Source: Robiginitalea marina (GTDB lineage Bacteria > Bacteroidota > Bacteroidia > Flavobacteriales > Flavobacteriaceae). Taken from it: a stretch of 64,000 nt of DNA. Positions 15,677-23,313 of this stretch are shown in pieces. The stretch covers positions 124,001 through 188,000 of the forward strand of contig NZ_JAMXIB010000006.1 of the NCBI RefSeq assembly GCF_024006985.1. Direction: 5' to 3'. The notes under the pieces are model-generated. The model made no database searches. It saw nothing but the letters and a program-made list of their open reading frames with translations, and had not been told where the DNA came from. The position numbers and the translations under genes were made by a program. Numbering within the stretch: position 1 is the first letter of the stretch; each line of letters opens with the position of its first letter.

Positions 15677-17638
15677 ATGAAAAGATTCCAATTAACCATA
15701 GCCACCGCCCTTTCCGGATTCGCCTTGCTGCTGACCGGGTGCAACCAGGGCGGGGGTACTGCCTCCAACGGGGCGCTGGCATCCAGCGCAGCTGAAAAAG
15801 TCTACGTGGCCCCGGGGGAGCAGGATGAATTTTACGCCTTCCTCTCCGGCGGATACAGCGGCAACCTCACGGTATACGGTTTGCCTTCTGGCCGGATGTT
15901 CAAGGAAATCCCGGTTTTCTCCCAGTTCCCGACCTCAGGGTACGGCTATTCGGAAGAAACCGTGCCGATGCTGAACACCTCCCACGGCTTTGTGCCCTGG
16001 GATGACGCACACCACCCCGACATCTCCCAAACTAACGGGGAACTGGACGGACGATGGATTTTTATCAACGGGAACAACACCCCGCGGATCGCCCGTATCA
16101 GTTTGAGCACCTTCGAAACCGAGGAAATCATTGAAGTCCCCAATAGTGCGGGGAACCACAGTTCCTCCTTCATCACCGAAAACACGGAGTATGTGGTGGC
16201 CGGGACGCGGTTTTCCGTACCCGTACCCCAGCGCGATATGCCGATTAATGAGTATAAAGGGAACTTCAAGGGGGCCCTTACCTTTATCAGCGTGGCGCCT
16301 GAGCACGGGCACATGGACATCAAATTCCAGCTGCTGATGCCCGGGTTCAACTACGACCTGTCGCACCCCGGCCGCGGGAAATCACACGGCTGGTTTTTCT
16401 TCACCACCTACAACACCGAAGAAGCCAACAGCCTGATGGAAGTGAATTCCTCCCAGAACGACAAGGACTTCATCGCCGCTGTCAACTGGAAAAAAATCGA
16501 GGAATACGTCAACAACGGCGGGGGTACCAAAATGCCGGCGAACTATGCCCATAACCTGTACGACGAAGGCACGCACATGGCCACCTCCACCATGAAAAAA
16601 GAAGTACTGACGGTAGACCCGACCAAGGTGCCCGGGGCGGTCTTCTTCCTTCCCACCCCGAAATCACCCCATGGGTGCGATGTGGACCCCTCAGGGGAGT
16701 ACATCATCGGGAATGGGAAACTCTCTGCCGACCTGACGGTACACTCCTTTGATAAAATGATTGCCGCCATTGAAGGGCAGAAGTTTGATGGGGAAGCCTA
16801 CGGCATCCCGATCCTGAAATTCGAAGACGTTTTAGCCGGCACTGTCCAAAGCAGCGGCCTCGGCCCGCTCCACACCGAATTCGACGGGCAGGGGAACGCC
16901 TATACCACCTTCTTCATTTCCTCCGAAGTGGTGAAATGGAAATTGGGCACCTGGGAAGTGGTCGACCGCAAACCCACCTTTTACTCTGTGGGCCACCTGA
17001 TGATCCCCGGCGGAAATTCCCGAAAACCCTTCGGGAAATACGTGGTCGCCATGAACAAGATCACCAAGGACCGTTACCTGCCCACCGGGCCGGAAATGGA
17101 ACACTCCGCCCAGCTTTACGACATTTCCGGGGAGAAAATGGAGCTGCTCTACGACTTCCCGACCCACGGGGAGCCCCACTATGCCGCCGGTTGCCCGGCC
17201 AGCCTGTTGACTGCCAATTCAAAAAAGTTCTATAAACTGGCCGAAAACAACCACCCTTATGTGACCAAATCAGTGGCCGACGCCCGGGTGGAACGCAAAG
17301 GCAATGAAGTGCATATCTACATGGCCACCATCCGCAGCCACTTTACCCCTGACAATATCGAAGGGGTGAAAGTGGGCGACAAGGTGTTTTTCCACGTGAC
17401 CAACCACGAGCAGGATTTCGATGTGCCCCACGGCTTTGCACAGTTGGGCGCCAATACCTCCGAGATCCTGATCATGCCGGGGCAGACCAAGACGATTGTC
17501 TGGGAGCCCAAGCAGGTGGGGGTATGGCCCTTCTACTGCACCGATTTCTGTTCTGCCCTGCACCAGGAAATGCAAGGGTACGTCAGGGTATCGCCGGCCA
17601 ACTCCAACATAGAATTGTCCTGGTCGTTGGGTGAATAA
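15677..17638 (+). CDS. nosZ: Nitrous-oxide reductase, Sec/lipoprotein type (clade II)
   Basis: A 653-aa copper enzyme that reduces N2O to N2 in the periplasm. The N-terminus is a Sec-type lipoprotein signal (SGFALLLTGC), not a twin-arginine signal, which is the clade II hallmark. The seven-bladed propeller carries CuZ histidines, for example in DDAHHPDISQTNG. The C-terminal cupredoxin domain holds the CuA site: Cys621, Cys625, His629 and Met632 in CTDFCSALHQEM. It is preceded by cytochrome c and fasciclin genes and followed by a strong intrinsic terminator, then the accessory genes. Confidence 0.97.
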   Translation: MKRFQLTIATALSGFALLLTGCNQGGGTASNGALASSAAEKVYVAPGEQDEFYAFLSGGYSGNLTVYGLPSGRMFKEIPVFSQFPTSGYGYSEETVPMLNTSHGFVPWDDAHHPDISQTNGELDGRWIFINGNNTPRIARISLSTFETEEIIEVPNSAGNHSSSFITENTEYVVAGTRFSVPVPQRDMPINEYKGNFKGALTFISVAPEHGHMDIKFQLLMPGFNYDLSHPGRGKSHGWFFFTTYNTEEANSLMEVNSSQNDKDFIAAVNWKKIEEYVNNGGGTKMPANYAHNLYDEGTHMATSTMKKEVLTVDPTKVPGAVFFLPTPKSPHGCDVDPSGEYIIGNGKLSADLTVHSFDKMIAAIEGQKFDGEAYGIPILKFEDVLAGTVQSSGLGPLHTEFDGQGNAYTTFFISSEVVKWKLGTWEVVDRKPTFYSVGHLMIPGGNSRKPFGKYVVAMNKITKDRYLPTGPEMEHSAQLYDISGEKMELLYDFPTHGEPHYAAGCPASLLTANSKKFYKLAENNHPYVTKSVADARVERKGNEVHIYMATIRSHFTPDNIEGVKVGDKVFFHVTNHEQDFDVPHGFAQLGANTSEILIMPGQTKTIVWEPKQVGVWPFYCTDFCSALHQEMQGYVRVSPANSNIELSWSLGE

Positions 17639-17668
17639 ACGGGTTGTCTGCGTTGCCTTGATGACCCC

Positions 17669-17710
17669 GGAAGCGGGCTGTGTGCAAACCTGCCCGCTTC
17701 CTTTTTCTTC
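17669..17710 (+). terminator. Strong intrinsic terminator directly after nosZ
   Basis: GGAAGCGGGC (17669-17678) pairs perfectly with GCCCGCTTCC (17692-17701) around a 13-base loop, followed by TTTTTCTTC. It lies inside the nos gene cluster, 31 bases after the nosZ stop. Confidence 0.8.
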
Positions 17711-17744
17711 AGCAACCCCGGATAAAACCCAAAGATTCAAAGCC

Positions 17745-18380
17745 ATGAAAAAAGCCAGTGTACTCATGATTCTCGGACCGCTCCTGCTGCTGGGGTTATA
17801 CGTCTTCCCCCTTTGGAACATCATGCTGGGGGCCCCCCAGTACCCGGACCCCCTGGGGATGAACATTCACATCGACGGGATCCGGGGCGTCGGGGAATTC
17901 GATATCCAGAACATCGACGGCCTGAACCATTATATCGGGATGCGCACCCTGCCCAAAGACGACGAAATGTGGGAATTCAGTACGTTTCCGCTGATTATCG
18001 GGGCTATGGTGGCCCTCGGGGTCCTGATCGGCCTGCTGGGCTACTTTGGAAAAGTCAACTACAAATGGTTCCTGGGATGGTTTATCCTGATGTCGGTCCT
18101 TGGCGTGCTGGGCATGTACGACTTCAATGCCTGGATGGTCGATTACGGCACCAACCTGGACCCCAATGCCATTATGAAACTCACCCACCCCGACGGCACC
18201 CCCATGACGTATAAACCCCCTTTGCTGGGCCATGTGAAAATGCTGAACTTCGACGTCACCTCGCTCCCGGCCACCGGGGCCTGGATGATGTTTGCCGGCA
18301 TGACCCTGACCCTTGTCGCGGCCTGGCTGGGCTGGAAAACCACCCGGCCCGGAGCTGCGCCAGAGGCCGTGGTTGCGTAA
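17745..18380 (+). CDS. Nos-cluster membrane protein of unknown function (four TM)
   Basis: A 211-aa protein with hydrophobic segments at about residues 5-25, 86-106, 112-132 and 185-205. The first loop contains the conserved-looking sequences GAPQYPDPLGMNIHIDG and IDGLNHYIGMR. I chose the ATG at 17745; the open frame extends upstream through the nosZ terminator and is not credible. Proteins with this loop motif occur in other Bacteroidetes nos clusters, as far as I recall, without a defined role. Met, His and Asp residues in the periplasmic loops would suit metal handling. It sits 14 bases before nosL. Confidence 0.8.
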   Translation: MKKASVLMILGPLLLLGLYVFPLWNIMLGAPQYPDPLGMNIHIDGIRGVGEFDIQNIDGLNHYIGMRTLPKDDEMWEFSTFPLIIGAMVALGVLIGLLGYFGKVNYKWFLGWFILMSVLGVLGMYDFNAWMVDYGTNLDPNAIMKLTHPDGTPMTYKPPLLGHVKMLNFDVTSLPATGAWMMFAGMTLTLVAAWLGWKTTRPGAAPEAVVA

Positions 18381-18394
18381 ATAAACACAATGTT

Positions 18395-18829
18395 ATGAAA
18401 CTCAAATCCCTGTTTGCGTTCATGGTCCTTTCCCTGTGGATGGGCTGTGAGATTGCCCCCAAACCTATCGCCTACGGCTCTGATGGCTGCCACTTCTGCC
18501 GGATGACCATCGTCGACCGGCAGCACGCGGCCCAAATCGTCACCGATAAGGGGAAGGCCTTTTCCTTCGACGCCATCGAATGCATGGTGAACTCCCTGAA
18601 GGAAATCGACCCCGGTACCGTAGCGCTCTTTTTGGTAAGTGACTACCCCCAACCCGGGGCGCTCATCGATGCTACGCAGGCGACCTACCTGATCAGTGAG
18701 GGGATCCCGAGCCCCATGGGCGCCAACTTGTCGGCCTTTGGAGAGGTGGAAGCGGCGATACAGGCCCGGAAAAAACACCGGGGTACCCTGTATTCCTGGC
18801 CGGAATTGATAACCCATTTTAATAAATAA
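18395..18829 (+). CDS. nosL: NosL copper chaperone lipoprotein
   Basis: A 144-aa lipoprotein. The lipobox ends at Cys18 (SLWMGC). The NosL core has the copper-binding sequence DGCHFCRMTI (Cys32, Cys35, Met37) and the family stretch AFSFDAIECMV. NosL delivers Cu(I) for assembly of the NosZ copper centres in the periplasm, working with NosDFY. It lies between the four-TM protein and the cupin gene, with gaps of 14 and 3 bases, in the same transcript. Confidence 0.94.
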   Translation: MKLKSLFAFMVLSLWMGCEIAPKPIAYGSDGCHFCRMTIVDRQHAAQIVTDKGKAFSFDAIECMVNSLKEIDPGTVALFLVSDYPQPGALIDATQATYLISEGIPSPMGANLSAFGEVEAAIQARKKHRGTLYSWPELITHFNK

Positions 18830-18832
18830 GCC

Positions 18833-19126
18833 ATGTACACAATCGGCAATACAGTTAAATCGCAACCTTTCGACGGGCTTCAAATCCGGAAACCCTTCAG
18901 GGGCGAAGGGGTTGAAGTGTTGAGCATCACCCTGGAGGCCGGAGCGGTTTTCCCGGACCACACCTCCCCAACCGATGCGTTCCTGCTGGTTCTGGAAGGA
19001 GCCATAGATTTTTATATAGACGGGAATTGTGTTCCCCTGGAGGAACTGGATGAGTTCTCCTTTCCCAAACGCACCCTGCACCGGGTGGAGGCCCGCAAGC
19101 CTTCCCGGTTTTTGATTATCCGTTGA
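18833..19126 (+). CDS. Small cupin-domain protein in the nos operon
   Basis: A 97-aa single cupin barrel. The first motif includes FPDHTSPTDAFLLVLEGAIDFYIDG and the second LDEFSFPKRTLHRVEA. The usual metal-binding HxH pair is only partly present (one His in each motif). There is no signal peptide, so it is cytoplasmic. It starts 3 bases after nosL and ends 1 base before a short ORF leading into nosD, so it is cotranscribed. Its role in N2O reduction is unknown; small cupins often act as ligand or metal sensors. Confidence 0.82.
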   Translation: MYTIGNTVKSQPFDGLQIRKPFRGEGVEVLSITLEAGAVFPDHTSPTDAFLLVLEGAIDFYIDGNCVPLEELDEFSFPKRTLHRVEARKPSRFLIIR

Positions 19127-19127
19127 T

Positions 19128-19232
19128 ATGTTCCTGAAATCCATTGTACTGCTGCATTGCCTTTTGGTCACCCATTTTTCCATTCTTTTTGTACTATTGG
19201 GCTTCAGCGCCCGAAGCGGTGGAATCTTATGA
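19128..19232 (+). CDS. Possible 34-aa single-helix membrane peptide before nosD
   Basis: An ATG at 19128 opens a 34-codon frame that begins MFLKSIVLLHCLLVTHFS and contains one hydrophobic helix of about 22 residues. It starts one base after the cupin stop, and its TGA overlaps the nosD start in ATGA. This spacing is the same tight coupling seen across the operon, which argues for translation. No family is recognised. It could also be merely a leader that couples translation of nosD. Confidence 0.45.
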   Translation: MFLKSIVLLHCLLVTHFSILFVLLGFSARSGGIL

Positions 19233-20479
19233 GCAAACCTTTTCCATACCGGGGATTCGTTTTGGCCTTGTTCTTCCTTGTGGGGGGGCATCTGGTTATG
19301 GCGCGAACGATCCCCGTTTGCGGGGATTGCGATATAAAAAGCATACAGGAAGGCGTCCGGCAGGCGGAAGCCTTTGATACCCTGCTGATCAAAAAAGGGG
19401 TCTACAGGGAATTCAACATCCTTATAGACAAGCCCCTGACCCTGATTGGGCAAGACTTCCCGGTAGTAGACGGGGAGGACCGGGGGGAAATCTTCCGGGT
19501 GGAATCGGACCATGTGCGCATCCGGGGATTGGCGATTATCAACGTCGGGGTGAGCTACACCACCGACTATGCCGCCCTGCGGGTGGTCAAAAGCAGCCAC
19601 TTCCACATCGAAGGGAACCGGTTCGAAAACCTGTTCTTCGGGATCTACCTCGAAAAGTCGAACCATGGGGTGGTCCGCGACAACCAGATTATGGGCGATG
19701 CCGTGGATGAGTACAATTCGGGCAATGGCATTCAGCTTTGGTATTCGCATAACATCGAGGTCCTGAACAACCGGGTAGAGGGGGTACGGGACGGGATCTA
19801 CCTCGAATTTTCCGATACGGTGCACATCCGGGGTAATGAAAGCCGGAACAACCTGCGTTACGGGTTGCACTTTATGTTTTCGAATGACGACACCTACTCC
19901 AACAACCTTTTCGAAAATAACGGGGCCGGGGTGGCGGTGATGTTTTCCAAACGCATCCGGATGACCGGGAACCGCTTCCGGAAAAACTGGGGCACGGCAT
20001 CCTATGGTATGTTGCTTAAGGAAATCAACGATGCGGAAATCAGCGGTAACTGGTTTGAAGAAAATACGGTTGGGATCAACATAGAGGGCTCTAACCGCAT
20101 TACCTACCGCGCGAACCATTTCATCAATAACGGCTGGGCCGTGAAAGTGCTCGGGGCCTGTTATGAAAATTCCTTCGTCGGGAACAATTTCCTGTATAAT
20201 TCCTTTGACCTCTCGTACAACAGCAAGTTGAACGACAATGAATTCAAGGGGAACTACTGGAGCAGTTATTCGGGGTATGACCTGGACCGGGACGGGGTCG
20301 GGGACATCCCCCACCGGCCGGTGAAGCTCTTTTCCTATATCGTTAACCGCACCCCGGAAACCCTTATCCTGCTGAGGAGCCTCTTTATGGACCTCATCGA
20401 TTTCTCGGAGCGGGTCTCCCCGGTGTTCACCCCGGACAATCTGGTGGATACCCATCCAAAAATGCAAAAAATCCAATGA
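19229..20479 (+). CDS. nosD: NosD periplasmic copper-site assembly protein
   Basis: A 416-aa protein. The Sec signal peptide is near GFVLALFFLVGGHLVMA. It is followed by a right-handed parallel beta-helix of CASH/PbH1 repeats (recurring N-x-I/F-x-G-N units such as HIEGNRFENLFFGIYLEKS and MTGNRFRKNWGTASYG). NosD acts with the ABC transporter NosFY to mature the CuZ centre of NosZ. I start it at the ATG at 19229, where the signal peptide begins; the upstream extension overlaps the small ORF. It overlaps nosF by 4 bases. Confidence 0.94.
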   Translation: MSKPFPYRGFVLALFFLVGGHLVMARTIPVCGDCDIKSIQEGVRQAEAFDTLLIKKGVYREFNILIDKPLTLIGQDFPVVDGEDRGEIFRVESDHVRIRGLAIINVGVSYTTDYAALRVVKSSHFHIEGNRFENLFFGIYLEKSNHGVVRDNQIMGDAVDEYNSGNGIQLWYSHNIEVLNNRVEGVRDGIYLEFSDTVHIRGNESRNNLRYGLHFMFSNDDTYSNNLFENNGAGVAVMFSKRIRMTGNRFRKNWGTASYGMLLKEINDAEISGNWFEENTVGINIEGSNRITYRANHFINNGWAVKVLGACYENSFVGNNFLYNSFDLSYNSKLNDNEFKGNYWSSYSGYDLDRDGVGDIPHRPVKLFSYIVNRTPETLILLRSLFMDLIDFSERVSPVFTPDNLVDTHPKMQKIQ

Positions 20480-21186
20480 TACAGATACAGGACCTGCAAA
20501 AACGCTTCGGCAAAAACGAAGTCCTCAAAGGAATAGACCTTGAAATCCCCGCGGGCGGCATCTATGCGGTACTGGGGCCCAACGGATCGGGAAAAACCAC
20601 CCTGATCAAAAGTGTCCTGGGCCTGGTGATCCCCGATAAGGGAAGCATTTCACTATCCGGGGAGCGGATCAGGAACCGGTGGCGCTACCGGGAAGCACTC
20701 AACTACCTGCCCCAGATTGCCAATTTCCCGGGGAACATCCGGGTCCGGGAGCTCATCGGCATGATTAAGGACCTGCGCCAGAAGCGTAGCGAGGAGGCCG
20801 CCCTTATTGAACTGTTCCGGCTGCAGCCCTTCCTCGACAAAAAGCTGTCCAACCTCTCCGGGGGGACCAAACAAAAGGTAAACCTGGTGCTTACCTTTAT
20901 GTTCGACAGCCCCCTGCTGATCCTGGATGAACCGACCTCCGGCCTGGATCCGGCATCCCTCCTGTCCCTGAAAAAACTTATCCGCAAAGAGCGCGAAAAC
21001 GGGAAGACCCTGTTGGTGACCACCCACATCCTGCAATTTGTGGAAGAAATCGCCGACCAGGTCATCTACCTGCTGGAAGGGAAAATATATTACCAGGGCA
21101 CCCTCTCCGGGCTCCTCGAAAAAACCGGGCAAACCGATCTGGAACATGCCATTGCGGCCATAACAAGCGAAAAACAAGATGCTTAA
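20476..21186 (+). CDS. nosF: NosF ABC transporter ATPase
   Basis: A 236-aa nucleotide-binding subunit with Walker A GPNGSGKTT, signature LSGGTKQK, Walker B LLILDEPTSGLDP and H-loop TTHILQF, all canonical. It powers the NosDFY complex needed to supply or build the CuZ site of N2O reductase. It overlaps nosD by 4 bases upstream and nosY by 8 bases downstream. Confidence 0.94.
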   Translation: MIQIQDLQKRFGKNEVLKGIDLEIPAGGIYAVLGPNGSGKTTLIKSVLGLVIPDKGSISLSGERIRNRWRYREALNYLPQIANFPGNIRVRELIGMIKDLRQKRSEEAALIELFRLQPFLDKKLSNLSGGTKQKVNLVLTFMFDSPLLILDEPTSGLDPASLLSLKKLIRKERENGKTLLVTTHILQFVEEIADQVIYLLEGKIYYQGTLSGLLEKTGQTDLEHAIAAITSEKQDA

Positions 21187-21961
21187 AATCCTCAAATACA
21201 GCTTTTACGACCTGATGCGCAGCCGCTGGAGCTATGTATACTTTTTGTTCTACCTGCTCCTGGGCCTGGTATTGCTATTCCTGAACCAGGACCTCTCCAA
21301 GGCGGTGATAACGCTTATGAACATCATCATCATCCTGGTGCCGCTAATCGCCACCATTTTCGGGGTGATGTATTTCTACAACTCAAGGGAGTTTACGGAA
21401 CTCCTGCTGGCACAGCCGCTCAAGCGTTCTTCCATTTTTCTGGGGCAATTCTTCGGGGTAGCCGGATCGCTGACCCTCAGCCTGGTGCTGGGCCTGGGCC
21501 TCCCCTTTATCATGTATGGCCTGGTAAAAAGCGATGTGATCCTTAACTTTTCACTCCTGATCCTTACCGGGGCCTTTTTGACCTTTATCTTCACCGGGCT
21601 GGCCTTTAACATTGCCCTTTCCAACGAGAACCGCATCAAGGGCTTTGGCTACGCCGTTTTGCTCTGGCTTTTTATGGCCGTAATTTACGACGGGCTGTTT
21701 TTGCTGTCGCTGATCGTTTTTGAGGAATACCCGCTCGACTCCTTTTCCCTGGCTGCCACGGTGCTGAACCCCATAGACCTCTCGCGCATCCTGATCTTGC
21801 TCAAACTCGATATCTCCGCCCTGTTGGGCTATACCGGGGCCGTTTTTAAGAAGTTCCTGGGCACCCAACTGGGGTTCTTGATTTCCGGGGGAGTGTTGCT
21901 GTTGTGGACCCTGCTCCCCATCTGGAGGCTGACTGCAAAGGCGCGTAAAAAAGATTTTTAA
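21179..21961 (+). CDS. nosY: NosY ABC-2 permease
   Basis: A 260-aa permease with six hydrophobic segments (about residues 15-35, 45-67, 90-115, 122-145, 155-180, 232-252). The NosY-type cytoplasmic stretch YNSREFTELLLAQPLKRSSIFLGQF follows the second helix. It forms the membrane part of NosDFY. Its start lies 8 bases inside nosF, and the next membrane protein begins 5 bases after its stop. Confidence 0.92.
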   Translation: MLKILKYSFYDLMRSRWSYVYFLFYLLLGLVLLFLNQDLSKAVITLMNIIIILVPLIATIFGVMYFYNSREFTELLLAQPLKRSSIFLGQFFGVAGSLTLSLVLGLGLPFIMYGLVKSDVILNFSLLILTGAFLTFIFTGLAFNIALSNENRIKGFGYAVLLWLFMAVIYDGLFLLSLIVFEEYPLDSFSLAATVLNPIDLSRILILLKLDISALLGYTGAVFKKFLGTQLGFLISGGVLLLWTLLPIWRLTAKARKKDF

Positions 21962-21966
21962 CCGGC

Positions 21967-23190
21967 ATGGGGCTGGGGCGACACGGGTTCGACCATCCGA
22001 AAAACCAGGCGAGCCTCGCCGTGGGTTTCCTTCTCCTGTCGGTCGTGCTGGGGCTGGTCCTGCGGGGGTTTACGCTGTTTCCGGTTTCCTTTACCTATAA
22101 ATACCTGGTCCACACCCACTCCCACATCGCCCTGCTGGGGTGGGCCTACCTGGGCCTGACCACGGTGCTCTATGCCCTTTATCAACCCACGGAATCCGGG
22201 GTCCGAAAGTACCGGATCCTCTTCTGGTTTACCCAAACCACCCTGCTGGGCATGTTACTGACCTTCCCCTGGCATGGGTACGCGCTTGGGTCCATCCTCT
22301 TCTCCACGCTCTTCCTGTTCGCCTCCTACGGGTTTTTCTGGTTTTTTCTCAGGTACCTGAAACCAGGAAAAACCCATGCGCAAAGCCATCGCACCTTTAA
22401 AGCTGCCCTTGGCTATATGGTGCTGTCCAGTGCCGGACCCTGGGCCCTGGGGGCCATCATGGGGACCCTTGGACCCACTTCCAACTGGTATCGGATGGCC
22501 ATTTACTTCTACCTGCACTTCCAGTACAATGCCTGGATGCTGCTGGCGCTCCTAGGGGTGCTGCTGTATTTCCTGGAGGAACAGGGCTGGCCACTTCCCA
22601 AAAGGATATATCGGGTTGCCCTGGGCCTGATCCACGCAGGGATTTTTCTGAGCCTGCTGTTGTCGGCCTTATGGACGGACCCCCCACGCGTCCTGAACGT
22701 CCTTGGCGGGGTTGGGGCCCTTGCTTCCCTGGTGGGCCTGGGCGTGTTGGGGTACTGGGTTTGGGAGAAGCGCCGGCAACTATTTGAGCCCTCCGTCCAA
22801 AAATTCGTGGCAGCAGCGATCGCCGGGGCCCTGGGCTTTAAACTCCTCCTGCAGACCCTTACTGCCCTGCCTTATTTTGCTACTTTGGCCGCAACCCACC
22901 TCGATTTCACCATAGGGTACCTGCACTGGACGTTTTTGGGGGTAATCAGCCCCGGAATTGGTATGGCAATGGGCTACCAGAGCCTGCTGAAATTCCGAAA
23001 ACCTGCTATATGGCTTTATGGGGTGGGCTTCCTGGGCTCCGAAGCCCTGATTTTTTACCGCGGGGCGGCGGCATGGCTGCGGCTGCCCGTACCGGAGGGG
23101 CATCCGTATGCGCTTTGGGGCACCAGCGCCCTGATGGCCCTGGCCCTGCTGCTGGTGCTGGTCCATCCCCCTAAGACAACACGACCCTAA
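21967..23190 (+). CDS. Histidine-rich polytopic membrane protein at the end of the nos operon (NorB/CcoN-like look)
   Basis: A 407-aa protein with about 12 hydrophobic helices. Histidines sit in or beside them: His49, His51 and His53 (LVHTHSHIALLGWAYLG), His103, His184 (YFYLHFQYNAW), His311 and His320 (THLDFTIGYLHWTFLG). The first cluster resembles the heme-copper helix of NO reductase (YLTVNHAHAALMGVYG in the NorZ of this window). It may therefore be a diverged heme-copper-like or NnrS-like protein, but no family was confirmed. It starts 5 bases after nosY, so it belongs to the nos operon. Confidence 0.75.
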   Translation: MGLGRHGFDHPKNQASLAVGFLLLSVVLGLVLRGFTLFPVSFTYKYLVHTHSHIALLGWAYLGLTTVLYALYQPTESGVRKYRILFWFTQTTLLGMLLTFPWHGYALGSILFSTLFLFASYGFFWFFLRYLKPGKTHAQSHRTFKAALGYMVLSSAGPWALGAIMGTLGPTSNWYRMAIYFYLHFQYNAWMLLALLGVLLYFLEEQGWPLPKRIYRVALGLIHAGIFLSLLLSALWTDPPRVLNVLGGVGALASLVGLGVLGYWVWEKRRQLFEPSVQKFVAAAIAGALGFKLLLQTLTALPYFATLAATHLDFTIGYLHWTFLGVISPGIGMAMGYQSLLKFRKPAIWLYGVGFLGSEALIFYRGAAAWLRLPVPEGHPYALWGTSALMALALLLVLVHPPKTTRP

Positions 23191-23259
23191 AGGCCGGCCC
23201 GGGAACCACCTGAGGGGAAGCGCAAAAAAGGATCACGGGTCAGGAAGATCCCCAAAATA

Positions 23260-23277
23260 AACACCCGGGGGGGTGTT
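23260..23277. terminator. Short stem-loop between convergent genes
   Basis: AACACCC (23260-23266) pairs with GGGTGTT (23271-23277) around a GGGG loop, with a weak T-rich stretch on the minus-strand side. It lies between the ends of the nos operon and the M14 peptidase gene. Confidence 0.35.
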
Positions 23278-23313
23278 ATCCTAAAGCGCGGAACAACGCC
23301 AAAACCGGGGCCA

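Noticed and set aside
17631-17744. Upstream extension of the four-helix nos protein
   Set aside because: It would be encoded by the nosZ terminator hairpin.
18143-20476. 777-codon minus-strand frame across nosL, cupin and nosD
   Set aside because: Antisense shadow of recognised nos genes; no protein-like features.
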